Source of the DNA: Chrysaora quinquecirrha
Taxonomy: Eukaryota > Cnidaria > Scyphozoa > Semaeostomeae > Pelagiidae
Assembly: GCA_014526335.1 (NCBI GenBank)
Contig: JACTAT010000322.1
Location: 108,076-172,075, forward strand
DNA: 64,000 bases
Direction of reading: 5' to 3'
Below, one piece after another: positions 38,501 through 51,100 of this stretch. Under the pieces are notes generated by a model. The model did no database searches. It was not told the origin of the DNA and worked only from the letters and a program-made list of their open reading frames with translations. The first letter of the stretch is position 1. Each line of letters begins with the position of its first letter. The position numbers and the translations under genes are program-made.

Positions 38501-38991
38501 TTGGGCCACCTAGAAACGTGGTTCTTTTTTGATCGACGCCCTTCCTGCCAAGGCAGTGCATGCCGTATTTTTCTAAATGTTTTGAGAATCAAATGTTTGT
38601 TAAAATTTCAATTTTATCTCGACTTCAACAAGTTTTTGTTTTGGATTGCGTCCATTTATTATGTTATACACGTACGTTGAATCATCGATTATTTTGTTCT
38701 GCAGAAGTTTGTCATACTTACTAAAACGCAGAACCACCCGAAACGACCCAAAACCAGCCGAAATCACGCAACACGACCCATAGTCGGCTTAAAACCACCT
38801 AGGATTTTCCATTTTCCGGGGTTAATTATAATGATGATGATGATTCTGATTTCGATGACATGAAGATAATGATGATTGTGATGATGGCGATGACAATGAT
38901 GATGATGACTATTATTAATAGTATGATTTTGACAGCATAATGAGATTTGATGACATGATTTGTTAATGATGATTATGATCTGACGGTGATT

Positions 38992-39065
<74 letters not shown>

Positions 39066-39189
39066 AATGATGATGATGATAGGGATGATTCTAATTGTGA
39101 TTAAAATGTGATGGTTGGTGACGGCGATAATGATAATTTTGACGATGATGATAACTATGATGATGATGATGATGATGTTGATGATGTTT

Positions 39190-39225
<36 letters not shown>

Positions 39226-41928
39226 GTGATGGTGATAATTATGAAGATATTTAGGTTCCCTGGACAAAATCAATATCTCGCAGGGTCTGCTGCTAAAAAT
39301 TGGTATAATAATGACGCTCATGACAGCATGATGTTAACTAGGTTAACGAATATGCGATGAAGAAGAAAAGAAGAATGTGTGTCAAGTTTTCCTGATCTTA
39401 TGCATAGATGATTTTTATATTCTTCAATAGCCCCATCTATAGGGTCCTCCCTTCCATGGAGAGGTTTTGACTTTATCTGTAAATGAAGGTCTAACAGTTT
39501 TCCGAAACTTACGATTCTCATTAAAGCATTTTACGTCCAACTTTCTACAGTAGTCCTTTTTGGAAAGAATGACACACATTTGTTTCCTGTAACTTGTACG
39601 CATCATAATTTGCTGTCGATCTTACATTATTGTACTTGTTTTGAGGGATGCATTATAGCCTTACGAACTGTATTAGTCATAAAAGGCCCGTCATTTGCCC
39701 GAACAAAATTTTTCTTCACCGGAGCATGTTGATGGAGTGTATTAATTGTCATTTTGTTAAATGATGTGTGATCCCCTTGAAACTCAAATAAAATATTCCT
39801 TTGAAAATCGTGTCATCTTGCATACATCTTGGAGAGGTTTTCTTGCAAGTCTGGTGATGAGGCACGGTCTTATTTTCGAGAAATATTTCTTTTTTCAAAT
39901 TAGCAAATTTCCTCAGCCATATTTTTGCAGCACTTTTCACGACGCTAATCTACGTTTTTTCTTCAAGCTTCAAAACATCTCAACCTCGTACCCAGGGCAA
40001 ATAGGACCTCTACGTGAACACTGCGCTGCCCCATTTGACCCTGGAACCGGTTTCGCTGTTCTGCATTCTGATTGGCTAAGAACAAACAATAGAATTTTTG
40101 TCCGCATACATTAGAAATGGCGTTCGCCAAATGAAAGAAATTTAAAAACAAAACTGCTGCGGCCCGGGGCATTTTTCACTCCTACCCGAAAAGAAAACAG
40201 CTAAAAATGAACTGAACTGGGATAGAAAGAATATACAGAAAAGGAAAGATAAAGAACGAATTATAGTTTAACTACTCCACGGAGAAATTATAGAAAGTTT
40301 GAAGCAACTCGAAATTTGCTTTTCCGCGGTAAAATTTTGAGCAAGCAGGTAAAGAGAAATAAAAAGAAAAATAATTTTGAAGAAGTCAAAGTGAACTAAA
40401 ATAGTAAAATTTGCTTTAAGAAAATGAGATTGTTTACATTGGTTTGGCTATAACTTTTCTCCTCAAGTCAGTTTTTAAAACATTTGTTGAACACAATTTC
40501 AAAAGTTGGGAAATCTCATTCATGCAGTCGCAAAGCCAAACTTCTTTGCAGCAAATATCTATGTATGATTCAACTTAAATCTTTAACAATTTAAATCTAC
40601 CGGCTTCAAATAAATTACTCTTACCTGAAATATTAGGATACTTGTAAAAGAGGAAAGCACTGAAGTTTGGTGGCAATAATGAGTCGAAATCTAGCTAACC
40701 AATTCACGAAATAAGATTTGTTCCTGACTTGTGTAGAAACTCGCGGTGAAATTTCCAAAATTAACAAACATGATAACTTCTAACCACAGCAAGCGCTTGC
40801 TAACATGGATTTCTCTCTACTGATTTCTTTGAAGCATGTTTCTTTTTATGTTGGTTCAAATTAATCGTTGAAAGCAAGTGTAACCGAAGGAAAAATATTG
40901 TACAGCTTCCAAAACTCATTGATGAGTTGGAGAGCTGTGGCCGCCACAGCCACGGACTGGAATCATTTACATAATTTATGCTAATTATTCCAAGCCAAAA
41001 CTGACAAATTTTGTCAACCGGTCCCAAGGGTATCTGTTGCGGGCTGAGCTAACAACAACAACAACAGATATCCTTGGGAACGAAGTTGTTTAAATTGATC
41101 CCTATCCTGCCTGGGCGGTGCAGTATCTATTTTTCATGTCTTTTTAAGCCTGTAACTTGGTTAAAATTGCGATTTTATTTCAGTTTCGAAAAGCTTCGTT
41201 TTCAGTTGCGGGCGCTTTTGTTAGTGCGGTTTTGATTGCGGTTGTCTTGTAGCAACCAGTGTACAAGGTAGCGGAAACGCGGAATGGAATGTGGAATGGA
41301 CTGAAATGGTTGGCTGCACTGTTACTTCAATATTAATCTCTCCTGTCTGTGTTACTTAACTGCTTAAATGCAAATTAGGTTGCCCCTTTTTAATGGCCCA
41401 TTGTTCGATTACACAAGGAAGGCTCTTTCCTTGGGCCACCTAGAAACGTGGTTCTTTTTTGATCGACGCCCTTCCTGCCAAGGCAGTGCATGCCGTATTT
41501 TTCTAAATGTTTTGAGAATCAAATGTTTGTTAAAATTTCAATTTTATCTCGACTTCAACAAGTTTTTGTTTTGGATTGCGTCCATTTATTATGTTCCTTT
41601 CACTACACGTACGTTGAATCATCGAATATTTTGTTCTGCAGAAGTTTGTCATACTTACTAAAACGCAGAACCACCCGAAACGACCCAAAACCAGCCGAAA
41701 TCACGCAACACGACCCATAGTTGGCTTAAAACCACCTAGGATTTTCCATTTTCCGGGGTTAATTATAATGATGATGATGATTCTGATTTCGATGACATGA
41801 AGATAATGATGATTGTGATGATGGCGATGACAATGATGATGATGACTATTATTAATAGTATGATTTTGACAGCATAATGAGATTTGATGACATGATTTGT
41901 TAATGATGATTATGATCTGACGGTGATT

Positions 41929-41981
<53 letters not shown>

Positions 41982-42103
41982 AATGATGATGATGATAGGG
42001 ATGATTCTAATTGTGATTAAAATGTGATGGTTGGTGACGGCGATAATGATAATTTTGACGATGATGATAACTATGATGATGATGATGATGATGTTGATGA
42101 TGT

Positions 42104-42141
<38 letters not shown>

Positions 42142-45100
42142 GTGATGGTGATAATTATGAAGATATTTAGGTTCCCTGGACAAAAATCAATATCTCGCAG
42201 GGTCTGCTGCTAAAAAATTGGTATAATAATGACGCTCATGATGTTCTTATTTTGTCCAGAATTTCATACCCTTTTATCAGTTCACTTATGAGTTTACTGT
42301 ATGTACCATTACAAGTAGACTAGATTTTTAACCTGACACCGGCGATTCGGGTGAGCCTTTTACCTTGACACCCGCGATGCGGGTGAACATTAGTACCAGT
42401 TTAGCCTCGGAAAGACAAGATACCACTCAGCTGCTTTTTGACTTGATACCAATTAACTTGCAAATTTCTGAACTTTGGCTAGAGTCCGGGGAGATTAGCT
42501 GACAATTAACTGACTCTATTGTGCAGTGCTCTAAGTCACTGGCATGACCAACTTCGTTCCCGAGGATATCTGTTGTTGTTGTTGTTAGCTCAGCCCGCAG
42601 CAGATACCCTTGGGACCGGTTGACAAAATTTGTCAGTTTTGGCTTGGAATAATTAACATAAATTATGGAAATCACTCATCGATTCAGTCCACGTAATCTA
42701 AAGACGCACAAAGAAACAACAATGAAGAGCCGAATCAGTTCCAAAGAACAAAGAAAATTTGTGTTGCTTCGCTAAGCAATAAAGGCGAATTGCTATAACA
42801 ACAATTCGCTTGATTCGCTTAGGAAAAGCAAAGTTGCTTTGTTACTGCAATGGAAAGAACGGTACAATGTCGAGTCAAACTTTTCTTCGCTTCAAATGAA
42901 CGCACCCTAAGTGTCCTGCCCCAGCACAACACGAACAGATGGATAGCAGCCATACGAGCCCGTCGAGGAAGACTAAAGGCTAAGTAATGCAGTTGAATTA
43001 ATAAAAATTTATATATTTTAAATTATTTATAATAGGAGACAGATGTTAAACCGATAGCTAATGCCTACAAACTTTGATGCCGAGAATGTAGCGTATTCTC
43101 ATTTAAGTCATTTTCACTTACCACGGATAAAGTAGTATTTTATTGATGAATGATGCAATATTATTTATAAATTTCTCCCCAACATGGACTGACGAGAGAA
43201 AAGGGGAACAAGTTACCACATTTTTCAAATATTGACACAAAAGTTTTCGATTGATTTTTGCACCGTTGCCTCTCGTTTATCAACTCATTGAAGGAGCTCG
43301 ATTTTTCCCTCTTTTTTTCAACTCAAAAATGGACTGCAATGGATTTCTTAGATTACTAGATTTCTTAGATTACTAGATTTCTTAGATTCCTGTTGTTATC
43401 GGTCTGTCAGAGAAAAATAACTTTCTAAGTATTCCTTATGATGTTACCGCTGTTTAGTGCGATCATGGACAAGAGGTTTGTTTCCTAAATAATGATAATG
43501 ATAAAATAGGGAAGAACGTTATTACGTATTATGCAGTAAAATCTTCCACTTTAAATGTCCTTTCCGTAGATTTTCAGGCATTCTTTTTTATATTACTGTC
43601 TTGGCTAGTTTGCAGTTGGATAATTGCATGAGTCGTAGCTACGCTATTAAGTCTATGCTGGACGCTCAAACTGCGACTAGTAATTTTTCAGCAAAAAAAT
43701 GGGTATACACCGTTGAGCCTCGTTTCCAAAAAAGCAAAAGAGCAATTTTAGTGAGAGCTGCAAATCTCTGCCAATCTACACACGGCCAAGAATTAACAAT
43801 AAGTAATGAATAACAAAAAGCAAGATTAGTATATAATAACAAAGAAGCAAGTAAACTTTGCTAACGAAATTAACTGCATGGCTTCCGTTGGAAAAAGTTC
43901 ATAATTTCATTGACTTAGAACTAAAAGTAAAAGATTCAGACAGTGCTTTTCAATAATAGCGAAAATATGCACATTTTTTCCATCAGAGCAAAAGGATACC
44001 AAATTTCTCTCGTTAAGCAGGGAAACTTTATCTCATTAAAAAACTTTGTCTAAAGTTTTGACCTATTAAGGTGAAAAGAGATAAAAGTACTGATATTCAG
44101 GCGAACGAATCTATTGTAGGAACAAAATGGTCAAGTTTCGACTAAGGAATTGTTGGAAGCTATCTAGATATTTTTTACCTTTAATTTACCGACGAAGCGC
44201 AAATGCTCGACAACAGAATGAACCACTTGACTTTGCACTTTGTTGCAGGTCTCTGAAATATCTTCCAAATTCTGTGTTCAAAATGTGCAATAATATATGT
44301 TTTCGTAATAGTTTTCATGCAAAACAGCAATTTAAACTCAACTGCAACCTGGTATCACGCAGACTCAAACTTTCTACTCTGCTATTGAAATTAAAACATT
44401 CAGCAAAACATGGTTCTCCATCACAGAAGGTCTTGCACATCCAAGTTAGTTGTAAATGACATCATCTGACATCACCTTTGTTTCAAATAATGTGCGATTG
44501 CCACTATTTTTCGTTCTCGCTGCCTACAATATTCAAAATTATCTTTAGAAATAATAATGGCACTGCTCTTCATTCTGTTTTTGTGAAAGCTGTGACCGAA
44601 CGTCGCCCGCAAGTTGAGATGACATCGAGGAAAAGATTTTGAAAGATAGATAGGCAATCAGACTGATTGATTTGTCCGTTCTGTTATCTAACTGTGACCC
44701 TAAAATCTCTAACTCGCTGACCACTTTTTCAGCTGAAAGATTGAGTCCCACTCAAAATCAGTGGGAGGGTTGTTGTTGTTGCTGTTTGCGAAGAGTGGGA
44801 CTCTTGGAATAAGTCTAGTTTGTATTTTTTTACTCGATAAGGATAATATTTTTTTGTGCAAAATTGAAGATGTCCATAAGTAAATCGTAGAAATTTAAGT
44901 CTCCTCCTTTCAAACTTTTCCTTTCAAACGGTTCTTTGACGTTTGTATGAGTAAACTTGAAAATTTTGTTGCAGTAGCAACTTTTAAGAGATTACTGTTA
45001 ACTACCAAAGACAAATCCAGCCGATATTAACCCGATTGTAGAGAATTCCATCCCTTGGTTCCATTTTCAGTTGCATGTTACTTGTTGTATAATAAAGGAA

Positions 45101-48100
45101 TATCTGTCGGTAGTTATCGTTAGGTGAATAGCTAAAATATTTTATCCTTTTTGCTTGATTTCTCTATTCTTTCATGTTCTGCAAATTTGCCCAACCGTAG
45201 ATAAAAATTTCATTTGACTTGTATGAAGAATTTCTTTTCAGATTGGTTGTGAACTAGAACTCAGCTCGCCACCAAACAGTGCTATTTTCAAGCCCCCTGC
45301 CCACGCTGTAAAGAATTTAAAAAAGAAAGATTATCTTGGGAAGGCTAAGGTGGATTGTGTTAAGTAACTCTCATACTATAATTTTTATCAAATATGACAA
45401 AGTATTCCATTTTTATGTTTGTTCTAGTTCTTATCCCTGCCCATCCTTTTCCCACATAAATACATAGTAAATAGAAAGTAGGACTTAAGGCCTATAGTCT
45501 TAACTCTTTATCTGGATTTTGACGTGTCACATTATCAAAAGGCAATGCGAGTACGTTGTTTGTATATCGTGTTATATCCTGGGCTTGGTTTCTCTTCGAA
45601 TCTCGGCGTTTTCAATTTAGACTATGCCCATCCAAATTTGCTTCAAGTTATTGACTGTAGATAAACTTTAAACAAAATGATAGTACCGTTTGCTGGCTTT
45701 CGTGACAGCGGGCGGCGACTCGTATTAAGAAATTTCAATTCCTTAGAATATTGGAAATGTGCAAGTTTCATTATCTTCGTCTACGAATTAAAAAAAATGA
45801 AAAATGCACTGAAGATTTCTCGTCATTCGAAATCTTCTGCAGTCAATTCTCGAATATTGCTCCCTCAGCTAGATCACAAAATCAAATTAATTTGTGCGTC
45901 CAAATTGTGCTGCTGAATTCAATCGAAGTAAAGAAATTGAAACTATAGGTTTGCAGACGAGTCCTCGTTTCTATTGACTATGTTATCTACATTTCCTTTT
46001 GCCCCTAGCATGTTGAAGCCTGTTTGTGCTTGTAAATTTGAAATTGAAATAAGGTTGCTGCAATAGAATTTGTAGTGTACTACTAGCCACAGTTCATCTA
46101 AATTAGTACAAGGATTATCTGTCACGATACCGCTTACACCAAACGAAAATTTTAATGTGCTTTCATATCTATCACATCATGACATGCCAAAATGTTATTT
46201 TAACGTCATATCACCAGGGGCGCACATTAGGGGGTGTGGGTGTGACAACCCCCAAGAATTCGAAGCATTCGGTCCCAGAAATGAGACAAAAACTGAAAAT
46301 TTGGTCCCTGGACCATCTACGCTATCCTTAGGACCTTCTGAAGCATTGTTTTACAGATTACGTCCTTTGGATACCCTTAGTTAACCGCCAAAGTATACCG
46401 AAATTGTAAATAATTGGTGCGATAAGCTGTCAATCTAAGTAGACCTAGGAATAATATTTTAAGAATTTTTCCAGAGACCCTATGGCCACCTTCGGCCGAT
46501 TGCAACCTGATCCCTTCATGACACTACTATGTACTAGTAGTCAATACTGCCATCAGCAGTGGAGAACCCCAACTCTTCAGCATAGAAAAATTGCCGTCAG
46601 CCGTTTCTGAACCTACTTTTTACGTTTCTGTGCTATTACGGATGTCAGGCGATAACTTCTATATTGCGAGATTCAGTTAAATGTTGGCGAAACTTGTTTA
46701 CTGTTTCTTCCGTTGTCTCTTACAGCTGGGCTGCGCAAATTGCATTAAAAGAGTCCTGAAATGGTCACCAGAGCGATTCTAGCTACCTAATTTGTTCAAA
46801 ATTTTCCGGGGTGATTGCCCCCAGACCTCCTATGTGGTGGCGCCTTTGGCGCACTAGCATTTACTCCTGTCGGTCCCGCTCCAAGACACTCCCCCATAAA
46901 TTCTGTGGATTTGCTTCCCTGCATATCATACACTAATAGACAACGGAAAATTTTGCTATCATATTATCCGTATGCTATTAGAGATAAATAGAGGACCTAT
47001 TTTGTATAAAGGTTGGATAATGTATAATTTTGGATTATGAATTATGTATATTTTTCTTTATTTATTTTTTTTATATAATTTTTTTCGGCAAAGAGCAACC
47101 ACTCCGCAATATGTAGCTACAAATCACCTTTCGGTATTATTTTGCCATAGGTTAACATACATTTGATCACTCTTGTTTGCGAGAAATTACAGTGAACATT
47201 GTTTTCGAATAATTAATGGAGTGAGACCGATATTTCTCTTTGGAACCTTTCGACTTTTTGCTTTTGATAAACTTCGTTACTTTTCTTCTTCAAGGTTCTT
47301 TATACTGCCGACCCTACAGACAAAAATCCTGGTTTTTCTGGCCTGAAATTTGTAAGTGAATTAACCTCTGTATATGAAAATTTATTTATTGTTTTCAATC
47401 GCCCGAGTGATGAATAAAGCATTCCATATTCAGAAGATAACACATTTATACTGTAATGGCAACAATTAATTTCACGCGAAGTTAACTGTGCGCGTATACT
47501 ATCAGGGCGGTTCGCTCATATTTCATAAATTTCTCGAAACTGCTGGTCGCTTTCATGTTTGCAACTGTACTTTGTCACCATCACAGTGCTGACTGGTCAA
47601 ATTCATGACATGGAACAATGTGGCCATCGCCTCACAACAGGTGCAAGTTGTAGAAGAGATAATTCTTTAGATTACCATTTTCCGTTACATTCATGATTAC
47701 TTGAGCAGTTAGATAAAAAAGGAATGTTTTATGCATACCTTTTATTGGTTTTTCACCCCACGTCGAATGTGTGTGCAGTACCATGGAGAATATACAGTGC
47801 CATGGGAGATGTTCAGTACAGTGCCATCGCGGATGTTCATTACCGATGGTGAGCACAGTGACGGGTTATCATGATGTATATCGGAAGGTATCCTTGGCTA
47901 CCATGGTGGATAATTATTACATTAGGGGAATGCTTTCATTACCGTCGAGAATATTTAGTACCGTGAGGAGGCATCTTGCGTTTCGTTGGGGATATCATTA
48001 TGTATACGGGGAGGCATCTTCATAAAGGCTAAATATTCGTTGTACTCAGAGGAGTAAATGAGTGACGAACATGAACACGATTCGTGTTGAGATCCAAGAA

Positions 48101-51100
48101 GTGACTAATTAAGCACTGATAATTTACAGTTCTATATACACGTAGTCATAGAATAAACAGTGGTCTGGAAGTCATTTTTGTAGATTACTGTTTGATTCAT
48201 TTCAGTCACGTGATCAGAAATTGTATATTTCGACGCCTTAGCAACAAAGAAAGTCTGTGAAAAGTAAAACGATAGAAAAAAGTTTCGCTACAGCTATATG
48301 ATGCGCATATGAAAGGGTTTTATCTCTGAAGTTCTCAAACATTGGAGGGTTTCTTACCAAAACCTATATAAGAAGGTAAAAAATCGATAAGAATTTGAAA
48401 AATTAACTTTTTGGGTCAAAATAGCGTTAATATCGAGTCGCAAGTATAGTACGAAAATGAAAATGAGGCCTAAAAGTCTAAGTACTCTCATACTCATATT
48501 CCGATGCCATAGAAATGGTGTGTCAAAACTGTAAGTGGGAATTGCTGGGTTTGGAATACTCGGTTGCACATTTCTGTCTATCCACAAGTGATGTTATTCC
48601 CGCCAAGACACTAAATGAGAGAGAAGTACATTCTAAATCAGACAACTATTCTATCATTTTTTTACCCAAGGCTGTTTTCATCAGGCCCTAGAAAATACCT
48701 AACTCGCTCAATCCCACAATGTCGTTAAAAAATTGGACAACAACGTTACGTATCTAAACGTCCGTGTTTTATTCCTGTAACACTGTTTGTTTGCGTCCGA
48801 AAGTTCGTGTTGTCTTATGCCCTTCTCTGAATTTCTTTATGCTGAATTTTTATGCTGAAATCTTTCAAGAAGTACAGAAAGTTGGACTTTTTGTTTGACT
48901 TATGTATTTGGGAATATAAACTACCTTTGAAAAATGTTTCCATCCTCTTCCCGGTAGCTACATTTGCTCCACGCAATTTTCGAGGAAGAATAATTGCGGT
49001 CTCAACAAGTCCAAATTTTGATCCGCTAAAAGTATAAGTCTGTGACACAAAACCGTGAAAATTGCAGAAAATGGTAGCAAAATTGACGAAAAAACATTGT
49101 TTAAGTTTTGCTTAATTTCTCAAGCAGTTATTATGGAGGTCGTTCTCTTCTATAAGTATAATACTTTGTTGACGTTATGCTGCTAAGGCGTTGCAATGCA
49201 CAGTTTTTATCACGTGACAACCTTTTCTCGCTAATTCAAGCTCTACGCGCGAACAATAGACCGAAACAATAGGCTTCCAAACTAGTGTTTATTCTATTGA
49301 CTATGATATACATGACGGAAGTAATAAACTGAACGTAAATATGATGAATGAATTAACATCAATCAGAATGAATGCAGTCCACCCTGAACTTTCTTTTTCT
49401 GCTAAGTAGTGCGCCTCAGGTATCGTCGATTAGCGTAGTCAAAGTCCAAATATTACAAGAAAGGCTCTTACATTGGAGTACACAGCTTAAAGACAAGTCC
49501 TTGAAAGGAATTGGAGATTGCGAATGGCTAATTTTTGCAGCTAATTTCTAGAGATTGTAAATAATTTCCTTCGATAGCTCTTATAAAACAACCATTTGGA
49601 AGCGAGCAGTGTTGTTGTTGGAGAACTGGAGAGGAACAATAATTGTACCAGGAGGCTGCAATTTTGAACAAGATGCGATCTTGAAAACGATATCAAATTC
49701 TCAAGAGGGACAATTATAATATTGGACCATTGAAATATTTCATATGCATAACGCAGTGATAAAGGAGACAAAGGAAAGCATGTTGCAACAGGCATAAGGA
49801 TTTCGCGATTAGCAGAAATGATAGGAAAGGCTTCTGTATCGTGCCTGGTGACTAGTTTCGACATGTTTGTGAATCGAAGGGATACTATGTCTGTGTTGTC
49901 CATGCAGGGAGCTGGCTAATTTCCAGAGTCATACACAGGAAGTTGTGGATTCTGTTAGGGTTGATCCTTCTTGAACGATTGAAGGGTTTCTTGAATATTT
50001 CTCTGAACTTGTTTTTGTTTCTCAAAAATTTTCTGCATTGCATTTGGTAACTGTGTAGAATTATCGACACGTATAGGCAGACCTCTAGTAAAAATCAACA
50101 TTGAAATACGCTTTACAACCAGGTTCCGCACAGATGGAGCAGTTGTTGGTGCGTCAATCTCGCATGAAAATTCTTTGTGTCGATTAACATCAATACAAAT
50201 ATGAAGAGGGCAATGGAATCCACGACCCTACAATCATGGACAAAATATGTTGAGACAAATACTCAGTCATATTGATTTAGGGTCTATGTCTTTGTCCCCT
50301 CCCCTATTCAATGTTGATCATTTTTTCTTGAATGTTATAAAACACTGTTGCCCACATGATTCATTGGTTATCTCTGACGTGATTGCAACAAAAAATTCAA
50401 CACTATTACTGCAGACACTCTTTCGTTGGTGTGATACTGTTTACGCATTCCACAGATTTGGAATAATTAAGTAATCCCGCTAGTTAGAAAAAATATCAGT
50501 GATTTTTATTGTTTGATGGAGGTGGGGCCCTAGGCGGGACCTTTGAGGTGGGTTTCTAGGTGGACCCGGAACCCTAGGTGCGGGACCTTCTGCGTGGGAC
50601 CCTAGGTGGGACCTGGGGCCCTAAGTGGGACCTTTGAACAATCGATAAAAAATCATTGAACAATCAATAAAAAATGGGAATGATAACCTGATGTGCCAAA
50701 AATGCAACCAAAATGGAAAACATTGAGCAAGTTGTTTCACATATGGATTGGCATTAGGTTCAGTGTTCAAAAGCGACAATAACTTCCATGCAAGAATGGT
50801 TTGACGCCAAAGTAAACTATGAATTCAAGATGAATCAAGAAAAATTCAATCAAGCAAGCAAAACAAGAACTAGGAGAACAAATCAAAAAATTTATTTCAG
50901 AGAAGATAAGTTTTGGGAAAAACATAGGTAAAAATGATGAAAGCTCATTTTAACCGAGTAAACTTAACATGAATTGCCTCGTGTGAAGCGTGACGGCAGA
51001 AGTCTTTTATGATCAGGTTACGGTAATATTAAATCCAAGTTGCTCAGGTCCTTCAGTTAACTTTGCAAAGGTATTTTACATTATTAATAACATATGTATT

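Larger units (their letters stand above)
36710..39323. repeat. Large tandem duplication, unit 1 (A1-X1-B1)
   Basis: A1 (36710-37373) starts CAGCATGATGTTAACTAGG and recurs at 39324; B1 (38158-39323) starts TTTAAATTGATCCCTATCC and recurs at 41089. The middle X1 does not match X2. A carries a minus-strand LINE segment (HAPVKKNFVRANDGPFMT, KKDYCRKLDVKCFNENRKF). B1 ends in ATG/GAT microsatellites. Confidence 0.87.

Noticed and set aside
44127..44459. 110-codon plus-strand frame as a gene nested in intron 4
   Set aside because: No family motif, no second exon and AT-rich composition like the surrounding intron.
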